A stretch of DNA of 32,548 nt from Coriobacteriaceae bacterium AM113-163 (GCA_027673765.1 JAQDWB010000023.1:1-32548), one strand, 5' to 3'. Shown: positions 22,819-32,209, counted from the first letter of the stretch. Notes: generated from the letters alone by a model not told the origin. A program made the numbers and translations.

Positions 22819-22835
22819 GCCCAAAAGATTTGGGC
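22819..22835 (-). promoter_or_regulatory. Small hairpin in the hydratase leader
   Basis: GCCCAAA (22819-22825) and TTTGGGC (22829-22835), 7 bp with a 3-nt loop, 4 nt upstream of the GGGAG ribosome site (minus strand). It could be a protein-binding or iron-responsive leader structure, or an operator; the sequence does not decide. Confidence 0.35.
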
Positions 22836-22969
22836 GCATAGCATACATTCGTTCAATATCGTGCCATAGAACGGTTGCGAGTGGGTTACGAATCTCTGCG
22901 TTCACTTTATCTCAGTAAAGCAGAGGACGAGTTAGGTCCTGGGGAGGCAGACTTAGACGCTCAAATGAC

Positions 22970-23033
22970 GAGAGTGGATAATCTCCCACTTTGAGCCTGC
23001 AAACAGGCAAAAAACGGGAGATTATCCACTCTC
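22970..23033. repeat. Long perfect palindrome, family E
   Basis: Arms 22970-22987 (GAGAGTGGATAATCTCCC) and 23016-23033 are a perfect 18-bp inverted repeat. The 28-nt interior holds a smaller hairpin, GCCTG-CAAA-CAGGC. Related outer sequence (GCAGACTTAG near 22947 and TTTAAGTCTG near 23050) extends the symmetry imperfectly. It lies 40 nt after the hspR stop. Confidence 0.78.
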
Positions 23034-23073
23034 ATTCTGCAGGTACTCATTTAAGTCTGTCCCCAATGAGTGC

Positions 23074-23490
23074 CTACAGGTCGCCGCCCGTGCCCAGCAG
23101 CTTGCGCATGACTTGCTCGGGGTTGACCGAGCCATCGCGCGGGGCCAGGGCGGTGATCTTCTTTTGCATCTTGTACTCGTGTAACTCGTCCTCGAGCTGG
23201 CGCACGCGGGCGCGGAGCTTCTCGTTCTCGCGCTCGCGCTCCTCGGCGCGCTCCTTCATATCGAGGATGCGCACCACGCCGGCAAGGTTGATGCCCTCGT
23301 CGGTCAGCTGGTTGATGAGTTCCAAGCGCTCGATATCGGCACGCGAATACAGGCGCGTGTTACCGCCCGAGCGCTGGGGGTTCACCAGGCCCTTGGACTC
23401 GTAGACGCGTAGAGTCTGCGGGTGCATGCCGGTCAGCTCGGCCGCCACGCTGATCATGTACAGCGGTTTGTTCCTATTGTCCTCGGCCAT
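23074..23490 (-). CDS. hspR: Heat-shock repressor HspR (MerR family)
   Basis: A 138-residue MerR-type regulator. The N-terminal winged helix-turn-helix is 'MISVAAELTGMHPQTLRVYE' then 'SKGLVNPQRSGGNTRLYSR', with the HPQTLRVYE signature seen in actinobacterial HspR. A coiled coil runs from about 72 to 112 (KERAEERERENEKLRARV). HspR binds HAIR operators and represses the dnaK operon and clpB, usually with DnaK as co-repressor. It is the last gene of dnaK-grpE-dnaJ-hspR, 72 nt after dnaJ, the classical actinobacterial order, and autoregulates through that operon. AAAGGGGTCAGG precedes the ATG. Probable targets in this window are the 27-bp elements at 16549-16575 and 27483-27509. Confidence 0.93.
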   Translation of the reverse strand: MAEDNRNKPLYMISVAAELTGMHPQTLRVYESKGLVNPQRSGGNTRLYSRADIERLELINQLTDEGINLAGVVRILDMKERAEERERENEKLRARVRQLEDELHEYKMQKKITALAPRDGSVNPEQVMRKLLGTGGDL

Positions 23491-23562
23491 GCTACCTGAC
23501 CCCTTTCCGTCTCGTTATCGTCCATCATAAGCCCGCGGGCGTGGGCGTGCGCCGCGACCGCC

Positions 23563-24528
23563 CTAGTACGTCGCCTTGTAACGATTGACCTTCTCGCGAT
23601 AGTCGCGCGTGTCGGCCTCGCGCAGCCTGGTCATGGCATCGCGCTCATCGTCGGACAGGTTCGTGGGAACCTGCACCTTGATCTCGACGAGCAGCGCGCC
23701 CGTGCGGCCACGGTGCTTAACATCGGGCGCGCCCATCTCCTTAAAGCGGAACTTCTTGCCCGTCTGGGTACCCGCGGGCACCTTCAGACGAACCGTCGCA
23801 CCGCCGGGCGTCGGCACATCCACCGTGCAGCCGAGCGCCGCCTCATAGACCGAGATCGGCACCTCCATGGTCACGTCGGCACCTTTACGCTTAAACAGCG
23901 GATGCTCCTCCACATGCGTGGTCACGACCAGGTCGCCGCGCTCGCCTCCGGCAACGCCATACTCGCCGCGACGCTTGTAGCGTAGCTTGCCGCCGTCGAC
24001 CGCACCCGCAGGCACCGAGACCGTGATGGTCTGCTGCTCGCCCGTCGAGGGAATGCGGTAGGTGACCTTGTGCGTCACGCCGCGAAACGCGTCCTCGGCT
24101 GTTACGTCGACAGTCAGCGACAGGTCGCCGCCCTTGCGCGCACGGTTGCGGCCCGCGCCCGCACCGGCAGCGCCCGCGGCCCCGGCAAAGCCCGAGCCCC
24201 AATCGCTGCCCCAGGCGCCGTTGCCGCTAAAGATGCTGTCGAAGATATCGCCCCAGCCGCTGGCGCCCGCGCCGGCACCGTAGCCGCCGCCATACGCTCC
24301 GCCCGCGCCCGGCATGCCGCCAAACATGAGCATCTGGTCGTACTCTTTGCGCTTCTTCTCGTCCGAAAGCGTCTCGTAGGCCTCGCTAATCTCCTTAAAC
24401 TTGGCCTCGTCGCCGCCGGCATCGGGGTGATATTTTTGCGCGAGCTTGCGAAACGCGCTCTTGATCTCTTTGTCGGAGGCGCTCTTGGATACGCCCAGGA
24501 TGTCATAGAAGGTTTTGCCTGCAGCCAT
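23563..24528 (-). CDS. dnaJ: DnaJ-family co-chaperone without zinc finger
   Basis: A 321-residue Hsp40. The J domain (about 4-70) has the HPD tripeptide in [10 protein letters not shown], which triggers DnaK ATP hydrolysis. It is followed by a Gly/Ala-rich region (about 75-135, [17 protein letters not shown]). The C-terminal client-binding beta domains (about 140-310) follow directly, without any CxxCxGxG zinc repeats. That makes it a type II (CbpA/DnaJ2-like) protein, as is common in hspR operons. GGAGAGGAGCTACG precedes the ATG. It is third in the operon. Unlike the tight dnaK-grpE junction, it is separated from grpE by a 107-nt gap with two hairpins (24551-24571 and 24601-24630), so it may be expressed at a lower level. 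Confidence 0.93.
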   Translation of the reverse strand: MAAGKTFYDILGVSKSASDKEIKSAFRKLAQKYHPDAGGDEAKFKEISEAYETLSDEKKRKEYDQMLMFGGMPGAGGAYGGGYGAGAGASGWGDIFDSIFSGNGAWGSDWGSGFAGAAGAAGAGAGRNRARKGGDLSLTVDVTAEDAFRGVTHKVTYRIPSTGEQQTITVSVPAGAVDGGKLRYKRRGEYGVAGGERGDLVVTTHVEEHPLFKRKGADVTMEVPISVYEAALGCTVDVPTPGGATVRLKVPAGTQTGKKFRFKEMGAPDVKHRGRTGALLVEIKVQVPTNLSDDERDAMTRLREADTRDYREKVNRYKATY

Positions 24529-24550
24529 CGTAGCTCCTCTCCTGTTTCAT

Positions 24551-24571
24551 CCGCCGTCCAGCGGACGGCGG
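24551..24571 (-). other. Hairpin just upstream of the dnaJ ribosome site
   Basis: CCGCCGTCC (24551-24559) and GGACGGCGG (24563-24571), a perfect 9-bp stem with a 3-nt loop. It lies about 10 nt before the purine-rich dnaJ ribosome site. It could protect a processed 5' end of the dnaJ-hspR mRNA. Confidence 0.55.
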
Positions 24572-24600
24572 CTCATGCTTTCATATGGCACTAGGCCAGA

Positions 24601-24630
24601 AAGGGCCCCGGGTGTTGCCCCGGGGCCCTT
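24601..24630 (-). terminator. Intra-operon terminator/attenuator between grpE and dnaJ
   Basis: AAGGGCCCCGGG (24601-24612) pairs with CCCGGGGCCCTT (24619-24630), a perfect 12-bp stem with a 6-nt loop. On the minus strand the stem ends in CCCTTTCTGG, a short T-run. It lies 5 nt beyond the grpE stop. It should reduce transcription into dnaJ-hspR, giving more DnaK/GrpE than HspR. Confidence 0.7.
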
Positions 24631-24635
24631 CTCAA

Positions 24636-25478
24636 TTACTCCTCGGTGCTCTCAGCCGTATCGGCCGCAGCATCCTCGGGCGCCGCTTCGGGCTCTGGTG
24701 CGGGGCGCTTCTCGCCACCGTAGGTCACCGTCACCATCGCGGAGCGCAGGATGCGGTCCGCCATGCGGTAGCCCTTCTGGTACACGTCGTTGACGGTCTC
24801 GTCGTACTGCGATGCGTCCTCGACACGCCCCACGGCCTGGTGCTCGAGCGGATCGAACGCCTCGCCCTTGGGGTCGATGGGCTCAACGCCCTCGTGCGCA
24901 AACACATCGAGCAGCTTGGCATGCACCGCATCGACGCCGTCGACGAACTGCTTAAAGTCGTCGGCGAGCTCCTGGGTGCGGGCATGGTCGATCGCGCGCT
25001 CGATATCGTCGACCACCGGCAGCAGCGCGGTGACGAGCTTCTCGGTCGCGCGCTCGCGCTCGGCGATGCGCTCGTTGGCGGTACGACGACGGAAGTTCTC
25101 CCAGTCGGCCTGCAGACGGGCGGTGCGCTCGGTGGCGTCCTTTGCCTTGTCCTCGGCGGCCTTCTGAGCCTCTGCCGCAGCATCAAGCTCATTGCGCACG
25201 TCGGCAAGCTCCTTCTGGGCCTGCTCGAACTTGAGCTTAAAGTCGTTGTCGGCGGCTTCCTCACCGGCGCGGATAGCGGCTTCCACCATCTCGTCCTCGG
25301 TCATCGTCGCCTCCTTGTTGGAATCCTCTACCTGGTTCTCGGCAGCCTCGGCGGCCTCGGCCTCGTTGGCCTCGGTATCGTCGACGGCCTCTACGGGAAT
25401 CTTCACGTCCTTCTCCTCAGAGTCAACGGGGACGGCGCCAGCGGCAGCCGCCTCCGTGCGAGCTTTACGGGCGGACAT
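24636..25478 (-). CDS. grpE: Nucleotide exchange factor GrpE
   Basis: A 280-residue GrpE, which releases ADP from DnaK and works as a homodimer. Residues 1-85 are a long acidic Ala/Glu-rich extension. The long dimer-forming helix follows at about 85-140 (KFEQAQKELADVRNELDAAA), then the signature 'RLQADWENFRRRTANERIAE' and the C-terminal beta domain with 'GEAFDPLEHQAVGRV' and 'KGYRMADRILRSAMVTV'. It is longer than most GrpE (about 190-220) because of acidic tails at both ends. The start lies 2 nt after the dnaK stop, so translation is probably coupled. It is followed by a strong hairpin that partly isolates dnaJ-hspR. Confidence 0.95.
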   Translation of the reverse strand: MSARKARTEAAAAGAVPVDSEEKDVKIPVEAVDDTEANEAEAAEAAENQVEDSNKEATMTEDEMVEAAIRAGEEAADNDFKLKFEQAQKELADVRNELDAAAEAQKAAEDKAKDATERTARLQADWENFRRRTANERIAERERATEKLVTALLPVVDDIERAIDHARTQELADDFKQFVDGVDAVHAKLLDVFAHEGVEPIDPKGEAFDPLEHQAVGRVEDASQYDETVNDVYQKGYRMADRILRSAMVTVTYGGEKRPAPEPEAAPEDAAADTAESTEE

Positions 25479-25480
25479 GA

Positions 25481-27373
<1,893 letters not shown>

Positions 27374-27482
27374 TAGAAATTCCCTCTCTCTTTTGCGTTC
27401 GCGCCGCCTCGACGGTCTGTCGTGTGGCGCTTCGGCTTGTCTTTCAGGATGTAGTGTATCCCCTTATGGGCCGGAATATACA

Positions 27483-27509
27483 AAATCTAAGTCAATTCAT
27501 ATAAGATTT
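27483..27509 (-). promoter_or_regulatory. Heat-shock operator/promoter element of the dnaK operon
   Basis: Left half AAATCTAAGTC (27483-27493), 5-nt gap, right half ATATAAGATTT (27499-27509). It is identical in both halves and gap length to the clpB element. On the minus strand TATATT (27481-27476) follows at promoter-like distance. It is centred about 120 nt upstream of the dnaK start. Confidence 0.68.
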
Positions 27510-27516
27510 CTTATTG

Positions 27517-27536
27517 CTGAGAGTTTAGGTTCTCAA
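27517..27536 (-). promoter_or_regulatory. HAIR-like inverted repeat upstream of dnaK
   Basis: TGAGA (27518-27522) and TCTCA (27531-27535) flank 8 nt. Read on the minus strand this is TTTGAGA-N8-TCTCAG, close to the actinobacterial HAIR consensus CTTGAGT-N7-ACTCAAG but with one extra base in the centre. It lies just upstream of the shared 27-bp element. The clpB promoter has only a half-site (CTTGAGA, about 16598). Confidence 0.4.
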
Positions 27537-27545
27537 ATGTGCAGG

Positions 27546-27775
27546 TAGATGCACTGTTTGAGTTCTCGGCAGATCTATTGAGATCTATGTAGAGATGGCT
27601 GAGGTTTGGGCTTGGGAGCGCACATGGCGGCCCCGGGCTTCCCTGGGGAAAGTTCGACCCGTTTCTCGGCAAAATAACGGGATGCGCTTTCCGCAAGCAC
27701 GCTCAATCGCCCTATATTTCAAGTCACCTGTAGCTAACATTTGCGCAGCTCAACGGCCCCACCTGCGCGTTTTTT
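27546..27775 (+). ncRNA. Possible small RNA or structured region ending in a terminator
   Basis: No credible gene in about 230 bp. It contains several inverted segments (CCCGTT/AACGGG at about 27658-27681; GCTTCCC/GGGGAAAG at about 27637-27651). It ends with GCGCAG (27743-27748) paired with CTGCGC (27763-27768) and a T6 run (27770-27775), a plus-strand intrinsic terminator with no annotated gene in front of it. An sRNA or a decayed short gene would explain this. The 5' end is unknown. Confidence 0.3.
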
Positions 27776-27827
27776 AGTAAACCTTGGCATACTCGGCGAA
27801 CGGTATGAAGATGCCGGCCAGAGGGTA

Positions 27828-27855
27828 TTGCAAACAGTCGCTCCCGTGGTATGTT
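27828..27855 (+). promoter_or_regulatory. Candidate promoter of the ferredoxin gene
   Basis: -35 TTGCAA (27828-27833), 16-bp spacer, -10 TATGTT (27850-27855). It lies about 60 nt upstream of the ferredoxin start. Confidence 0.45.
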
Positions 27856-27916
27856 TTTGCCCGAATCAAACCGGCGCGCATCGTCTGTAGCGTCGGTCAA
27901 CAGAGAGGAAACTACC

Positions 27917-28102
27917 ATGGCTCATCCCGTAATTGATGCCGACGAGTGCATCGCTTGTGGCGTTTGCGTCGACTCCTGCCCCGCTGGCGTTCTGGAGCTC
28001 CAGGACGTCGCTACCGTCGCTGACGAGGACTCCTGCGTCGCCTGTGGCGCTTGCCAGGACGCTTGCCCCGCTGGCGCGATCACCGAGATCGTCGAGGAGT
28101 AA
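27917..28102 (+). CDS. 2[4Fe-4S] ferredoxin
   Basis: A 61-residue bacterial ferredoxin of the clostridial type. The two cluster motifs CIACGVCVDSCP (11-22) and CVACGACQDACP (40-51) each follow CxxCxxCxxxCP. It is a soluble low-potential electron carrier for anaerobic redox enzymes such as pyruvate:ferredoxin oxidoreductase and hydrogenases. The length is typical (55-62). The ATG at 27917 has GAGAGGAAACTACC upstream; a longer in-frame reading from 27851 has no ribosome site and would run through the promoter. It is monocistronic, ending at a strong terminator (28144-28181). The divergent dnaK region is on the other side. It could serve the iron-sulfur oxidoreductase at 5518, but nothing in the sequence ties them. 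Confidence 0.95.
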   Translation: MAHPVIDADECIACGVCVDSCPAGVLELQDVATVADEDSCVACGACQDACPAGAITEIVEE

Positions 28103-28143
28103 CAACTCCCCCACCTGCACACTCAAAAGTACACCGTGCACAA

Positions 28144-28181
28144 AAAAGGAGGCCTCCGCATCGCCGCGGAGGCCTCCTTTT
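28144..28181 (+). terminator. Strong (bidirectional) terminator after the ferredoxin gene
   Basis: AAAAGGAGGCCTCCGC (28144-28159) pairs with GCGGAGGCCTCCTTTT (28166-28181), 16 bp perfect with a 6-nt loop. A-run on the left and T-run on the right, so it can work in both directions. Confidence 0.92.
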
Positions 28182-28220
28182 GTTTGTATAGGCAGCTAAT
28201 TGGGGACAGGGCTACCTTGG

Positions 28221-28289
28221 CAGTTGCGGTGGAATAGTTCCCGATTCATTGCTTAGGTGCCGATTTTAGGAACTATTTCACCGCAACTT
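28221..28289. repeat. Long palindrome, family A, copy 2
   Basis: Left arm 28221-28242 (contains AGTTGCGGTGGAATAGTTCC) and right arm 28268-28289 (ends TTTCACCGCAACTT), with a 25-nt spacer. Arm and spacer lengths equal those of copy 1 at 1256-1324, while the spacer sequences differ. It lies 17 nt beyond the niaR stop codon on the minus strand. Confidence 0.82.
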
Positions 28290-28306
28290 ATAAAGACAGT
28301 ATCGGG

Positions 28307-28852
28307 CTAGGACAAATCATCCTCGTAGGGCATCAGGTCTGCCAGATAGCCTTTCTCCTTGAGTATGGCCTCGATCTCGTCGAGGGTTTGCTCGTCATCT
28401 GCCGCAATGCGATGGAAGTGATAGCCACTCGTCACCGTTAATAGCGGAAAGCTCTTGCCACTCTCGATATCGTGTAGGTAGCGCTCGACGTCGCGACGAT
28501 TGCGGATGTCCAGGTCGGCTGTGATCTTACCGTACACGCGGTGGTTGACGATCACGTTGAGCACGGCGCCGCCCGCGTCGACGATGCTCGTGAGCTCATC
28601 GCCCGCCTGCTCCACGCCGTGGCGTACCTTGACCAGACGCGTGGGCACAGCCGGGCTGCTCGCTGCCTCCTGTAGCACATAGCCGCGATTGGTGGCGACA
28701 ATATCGTGCCCGTCGGCGCGCAGCAGGGCGATGTCCTGCACCACAACCTGACGGCTCACGCCCACCTCGCGGGCAAGCGCACTGCCCGAGACAGGATCTT
28801 TGGCTTCCTCGAGCACGGCCATGATGGAACGGCGACGCTCGCGGGCGTCCAT
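28307..28852 (-). CDS. niaR: Niacin-responsive repressor NiaR (HTH + 3H domain)
   Basis: A 181-residue regulator. The N-terminal HTH_11 domain (about 5-60) reads 'SGSALAREVGVSRQVVVQDI'. The C-terminal 3H ligand domain (about 75-175) is named for conserved histidines, seen here in VRHGVEQAGDEL, VNHRVYGKI and GYHFHRI. NiaR binds nicotinic acid (with a metal) and then represses NAD-synthesis or niacin-uptake genes. The ATG overlaps the nadC stop (TAATG), so translation is coupled to nadC and the regulator is made with the pathway it controls. Candidate operator: the palindrome in the nadA promoter (32216-32259). Palindrome A follows the stop instead of a T-run terminator. Confidence 0.92.
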   Translation of the reverse strand: MDARERRRSIMAVLEEAKDPVSGSALAREVGVSRQVVVQDIALLRADGHDIVATNRGYVLQEAASSPAVPTRLVKVRHGVEQAGDELTSIVDAGGAVLNVIVNHRVYGKITADLDIRNRRDVERYLHDIESGKSFPLLTVTSGYHFHRIAADDEQTLDEIEAILKEKGYLADLMPYEDDLS

Positions 28853-29712
28853 TATTTACCGTCCAGTAGACGCAGGTGCTTAAGCGAGAGGTCGAGGATC
28901 GGCGCAGAGTGCGTCAGAGCGCCCGAACTAATATAGTCAACACCCAGGTCGGCCAGGGCGCGAATGTTGTCGGCGTCTACGTTGCCCGAGCACTCGGTCT
29001 TGGCACGACCGGCGATAAGCTCAATCGCAGTAGCCATGTCATCGTGGGTCATGTTGTCGAACATGATGATGTCGGCACCGGCCTCCACGGCCTCGCGTAC
29101 CATGTCCAGGTTCTCGCACTCAATCTCGACCGTCGCGGTAAACGACGCATGGGCGCGCGCCATCTCAATCGCGCGCGCCACGCCACCGGCGGCGTCGATG
29201 TGGTTGTCCTTGAGCATGACAGCCGTCGACAGGTTATAGCGGTGGTTGCTGCCACCACCGATCTCGACTGCGGCCTTCTCGAAGACACGCATGCCCGGCG
29301 TGGTCTTGCGCGTGTCGACAAGCACGGTCTTGGTGCCCTCGAGCGCAGCCGCCATCCGATGCGTGTAAGTAGCGATGCCGCTCATGCGCTGCAGGTAGTT
29401 GAGCGCCACGCGCTCGCCCGAAAGCAGTACGCGCGCATCGCCGCGCACCTGGCCCACGTGGTCGCCGGCGTGCACCTCGTCGCCGTCCGCGACATCTAAC
29501 AACACAGAGCTCTGCGGATCCAGCAGCTCAAAGGTGCGAGCGAACACATCCAAGCCCGCGATGATGCCATCGGCCTTGGCGATAAGCTCCACCGTGGCGG
29601 GACGCGCCGTGGGACACACGCTCGCCGTGCTCACGTCCTCAAAGGTAATGTCCTCGCGCAGAGCCTGCAGAATCAGATCATCGACGACGAGCTTCATGGT
29701 AATGGGATTCAT
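28852..29712 (-). CDS. nadC: Quinolinate phosphoribosyltransferase (decarboxylating)
   Basis: A 286-residue enzyme converting quinolinate and phosphoribosyl pyrophosphate to nicotinate mononucleotide, CO2 and pyrophosphate; third step of de novo NAD synthesis. The diagnostic block is 'VDTRKTTPGMRVFEKAAVEI' followed by 'GGGSNHRYNLSTAVMLKDNH' (about 135-175), with the Arg/Lys/His residues that bind quinolinate. 'VEIECENLDMVREAVEAGAD' and 'SSGALTHSAPILDLSL' belong to the alpha/beta barrel. The length is typical. GAGGAG lies about 6-7 nt before the ATG. The start lies 3 nt past the nadB stop and the stop overlaps the niaR start, so the genes form one tight operon. Confidence 0.96.
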   Translation of the reverse strand: MNPITMKLVVDDLILQALREDITFEDVSTASVCPTARPATVELIAKADGIIAGLDVFARTFELLDPQSSVLLDVADGDEVHAGDHVGQVRGDARVLLSGERVALNYLQRMSGIATYTHRMAAALEGTKTVLVDTRKTTPGMRVFEKAAVEIGGGSNHRYNLSTAVMLKDNHIDAAGGVARAIEMARAHASFTATVEIECENLDMVREAVEAGADIIMFDNMTHDDMATAIELIAGRAKTECSGNVDADNIRALADLGVDYISSGALTHSAPILDLSLKHLRLLDGK

Positions 29713-29715
29713 GGT

Positions 29716-31092
29716 CTACTCCTCCACGGCCTGCGTGCCGGCGGCACGGGCCAAATCATCGATTGCAAGGGTATCGGCACTCAGGGCGCGGTGACGCCCG
29801 TCAAGCGCGGGCTCACCGGCCTGCTCCACGGCCAGTGACTCGCCGGTACGCATGTACCACGCGGCGCGACGACCCCAGACCAGCGCCTCGAGCAGGCTGT
29901 TCGATGCAAGGCGGTTCTTGCCGTGCACGCCATTGCAAGCCGTCTCGCCGGCGGCGTAGAGCTCGGGCATCGAGGTGCGGCCGTCCTTGTCGACCCACAC
30001 GCCGCCCATAAAGTAGTGCTGCGTGGGTGTGACGGGAATGGGCTCGTCCAAGATGTCGCGGCCGTCCTCCAGACAGCGCGCACGAATATTGGCAAAGTGC
30101 CCGGTCACCACGTCGCGCTCGACGGGGGCAAAGCTCAGCCACTCGTGCTCGGCGCCGTCCTGCTTCATCTGCTCGCGGATGGCGGCGGTGACGACGTCGC
30201 GCGGCTGCAACTCGTCGGTAAAACGCTCGCCGGCGGCGTTGAGCAAAATCGCGCCCTCGCCGCGGCAGCTTTCGCTAATCAGGAAGGTGCGGCCCGGCTG
30301 CGGCGAGAACAGGCCCGTGGGGTGGATCTGCACGTAGTCCAGGTGCTCCATCGTGATGCCGTGCTCCTGCGCGATGTAGCAGGCGTCACCGGTGAGCTGC
30401 GGGTAGTTGGTCGAATGGTCGTACACGCCACCGATACCACCCGTTGCCCACAGCGTATGGCGGGCATGGATCTTAAACGGCTTGCCAGCATGTACGCCCT
30501 CAGCGGCATTTGCCAGCTCGTCGGCGGGACGAACCGAGTTATCCTCGTCCACGGGAACGGCGACGACGCCGGCGCACACCGCAGCGCCATCGCGCTCGGC
30601 GGTCAGGATGTCGGTCATGGCAACGTGTTCGAGAATCTGCACGTTGTCCAGCTTGCGGACAGCCTGGAGCAGCTTGGTCGTAATCACCTTGCCCGTAATA
30701 TCGGCATGGAAGGCGATGCGCGGGCGGCTGTGTGCGCCCTCGCGGGTAAAGTCGAGGCTGCCGTCGGCCTTGCGCTCAAAGTCCACGCCCATGGCCAGCA
30801 GGTCGTTGATGACCGAACGGCTCGAGCGAATCATGATGTCAACACTCTCGCGGCGGTTCTCGTAATGGCCGGCGTGCATGGTGTCCTCAAAGAAGGCATC
30901 GTAGTCAGAACCCTCGGGCAGTACGCAGATGCCGCCCTGCGCGAGCATCGAGTCGCACTCGTCGACAGCGCCCTTGGAGAGCATGATCACGCGCGTGCTC
31001 GTCGGCAGATTGAGAGCCGCATACAGGCCTGCCACGCCGCAACCGGCAATGACAACGTCACACTCCATATCGGGGTATTGTTTGGTTTCCAC
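29716..31092 (-). CDS. nadB: L-aspartate oxidase
   Basis: A 458-residue FAD enzyme oxidising L-aspartate to iminoaspartate, which NadA uses. In anaerobes fumarate or another acceptor probably replaces oxygen. It has the FAD fold VVIAGCGVAGLYAALN (13-28), 'IHPTGLFSPQPGR', 'SCRGEGAILLNAAGERF' and the C-terminal FAD segment 'NRLASNSLLEALVWGRRAAW'. It is shorter than E. coli NadB (540) because it stops soon after that segment, lacking most of the helical C-terminal domain. The start is GTG at 31092, with AGAGGATTCCT upstream; a longer open frame to 31479 overlaps nadA in another frame and has no protein-like sequence. It lies 56 nt after nadA and 3 nt before nadC. Confidence 0.95.
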   Translation of the reverse strand: METKQYPDMECDVVIAGCGVAGLYAALNLPTSTRVIMLSKGAVDECDSMLAQGGICVLPEGSDYDAFFEDTMHAGHYENRRESVDIMIRSSRSVINDLLAMGVDFERKADGSLDFTREGAHSRPRIAFHADITGKVITTKLLQAVRKLDNVQILEHVAMTDILTAERDGAAVCAGVVAVPVDEDNSVRPADELANAAEGVHAGKPFKIHARHTLWATGGIGGVYDHSTNYPQLTGDACYIAQEHGITMEHLDYVQIHPTGLFSPQPGRTFLISESCRGEGAILLNAAGERFTDELQPRDVVTAAIREQMKQDGAEHEWLSFAPVERDVVTGHFANIRARCLEDGRDILDEPIPVTPTQHYFMGGVWVDKDGRTSMPELYAAGETACNGVHGKNRLASNSLLEALVWGRRAAWYMRTGESLAVEQAGEPALDGRHRALSADTLAIDDLARAAGTQAVEE

Positions 31093-31110
31093 AGGAATCC
31101 TCTCCCTTGT

Positions 31111-31145
31111 AATGTGGCATAAGGAATGGTCCCTCATGTCACATT
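31111..31145 (-). other. Hairpin between nadA and nadB
   Basis: AATGTGGCAT (31111-31120) pairs with ATGTCACATT (31136-31145), 10 bp with one mismatch. It lies in the 56-nt gap, next to the nadA stop. It may tune relative expression or mRNA processing; it could also be a secondary operator. Confidence 0.4.
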
Positions 31146-31148
31146 GGC

Positions 31149-32174
31149 TTAGCGCGCCGCGTACTCGAGCATGCGGTCGAGCGTGAGCTTGGCCTGATCG
31201 GCGGCCTCGTCCGACACGCCAATCTGCACCTCGCTCTCGCCCGTCTCCAGGCAGTGCACGAGCTTTTCGAGCGTGATGAGATCCATGTTGACGCAAGTGG
31301 GCTGCACCGCAGGGAAGTAGAACTTCTTGCCGGTGCCCTGGCAGCGGCGCTCGAGTTCGTAGAGCACGCCACGGACCGTCACGATGATGAACTCGCTGGC
31401 GTCCGACTCCTCGGCATATTTGATGATGCCGGCAGTAGAGCCGATGTAGTCGGCCTCGGCCAGGACGTCGGCCTTGCACTCGGGGTGCGCCAGCACGAGC
31501 GCGTCGGGGTGGGCCTCCTGCGCGTCGACGATCTGCTCGACGGTAATGATGTGATGACGCGGGCAGTAGCCGTTGTTGAGGATGACGTGCTTTTGGGGCA
31601 CCTGCTCGGCCACAAAGCGGCCCAGGTTCTGGTCGGGAATGAACAAGATGTGCTGCTGTGGCAGCTCGGAGACGATCTTGACGGCGTTAGAGCTGGTAAC
31701 GCACACGTCACTCCAGCTCTTGATTTCGACCGTCGAGTTGACGTAGCAGACGACAGCTAGGTCGTCGCCGTACTCGGCGCGCGCCGCATCGACCGTCTCG
31801 CGCTTGACCATGTGCGCCATGGGACAGTCCGCGCCTGGCTCGGGCAACAGCACCGTCTTGGTGGGATTGAGCAGCTTGGCGCTCTCGCCCATAAACTCCA
31901 CGCCGCACAGCACGATGGTCTGCTGCGGCAGGCTCTTGGCAAGCTTTGCCAGGTAGAAGCTGTCGCCGACGTAATCGGCCACAGCCTGGACCTCGGGCGC
32001 CACGTAATAGTGCGCCAGGATCACCGCGTCGCGTTGGGTTTTAAGTTGCCGAATGGCCTCGACGAGCTCTGCGGGCACCAATGCCGCGCGCTCCGTTGCC
32101 GTCGTTGCCGATGCCAGGCCGGCCGCGATATCGCGTGCAAGCTCCGACGCATCCATGTTCGCGCTCTGCGCCAT
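31149..32174 (-). CDS. nadA: Quinolinate synthase A
   Basis: A 341-residue [4Fe-4S] enzyme condensing iminoaspartate with dihydroxyacetone phosphate to quinolinate. The three cluster cysteines are in the segments 'IVLCGVEFMGESAKLL', 'NGYCPRHH'/'VQPTCVNM' and 'LAHPECKADV'; 'LAHYYVAPEVQAVADYVGDS' near 50-70 is the N-terminal signature. The usual opening extension (MDASELARDIAAGL) is present. ATG at 32174 has AGAGGGG 5 nt upstream; a TTG one codon earlier is less likely. First gene of the nadA-nadB-nadC-niaR operon. Its promoter region contains a long palindrome fitting a NiaR operator. Iron-sulfur dependence links NAD synthesis to anaerobiosis here. Confidence 0.96.
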   Translation of the reverse strand: MAQSANMDASELARDIAAGLASATTATERAALVPAELVEAIRQLKTQRDAVILAHYYVAPEVQAVADYVGDSFYLAKLAKSLPQQTIVLCGVEFMGESAKLLNPTKTVLLPEPGADCPMAHMVKRETVDAARAEYGDDLAVVCYVNSTVEIKSWSDVCVTSSNAVKIVSELPQQHILFIPDQNLGRFVAEQVPQKHVILNNGYCPRHHIITVEQIVDAQEAHPDALVLAHPECKADVLAEADYIGSTAGIIKYAEESDASEFIIVTVRGVLYELERRCQGTGKKFYFPAVQPTCVNMDLITLEKLVHCLETGESEVQIGVSDEAADQAKLTLDRMLEYAAR

Positions 32175-32209
32175 CAAGGCCCCTCTCTTTTGGCGAATCT
32201 TGGGGCTTT

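Noticed and set aside
20788..22869. A 693-codon plus-strand open frame antisense to the hydratase
   Set aside because: Same mirror effect; the minus strand carries conserved aconitase motifs.
22804..22905. 34-residue N-terminal extension of the hydratase from GTG
   Set aside because: No ribosome site there; the downstream ATG at 22803 has GGGAG at good spacing and family-like N-terminus.
31093..31479. N-terminal extension of nadB by 129 codons
   Set aside because: It overlaps nadA out of frame, has an Arg/His-rich unnatural composition, and the GTG at 31092 has the ribosome site and matches the start of the FAD domain.
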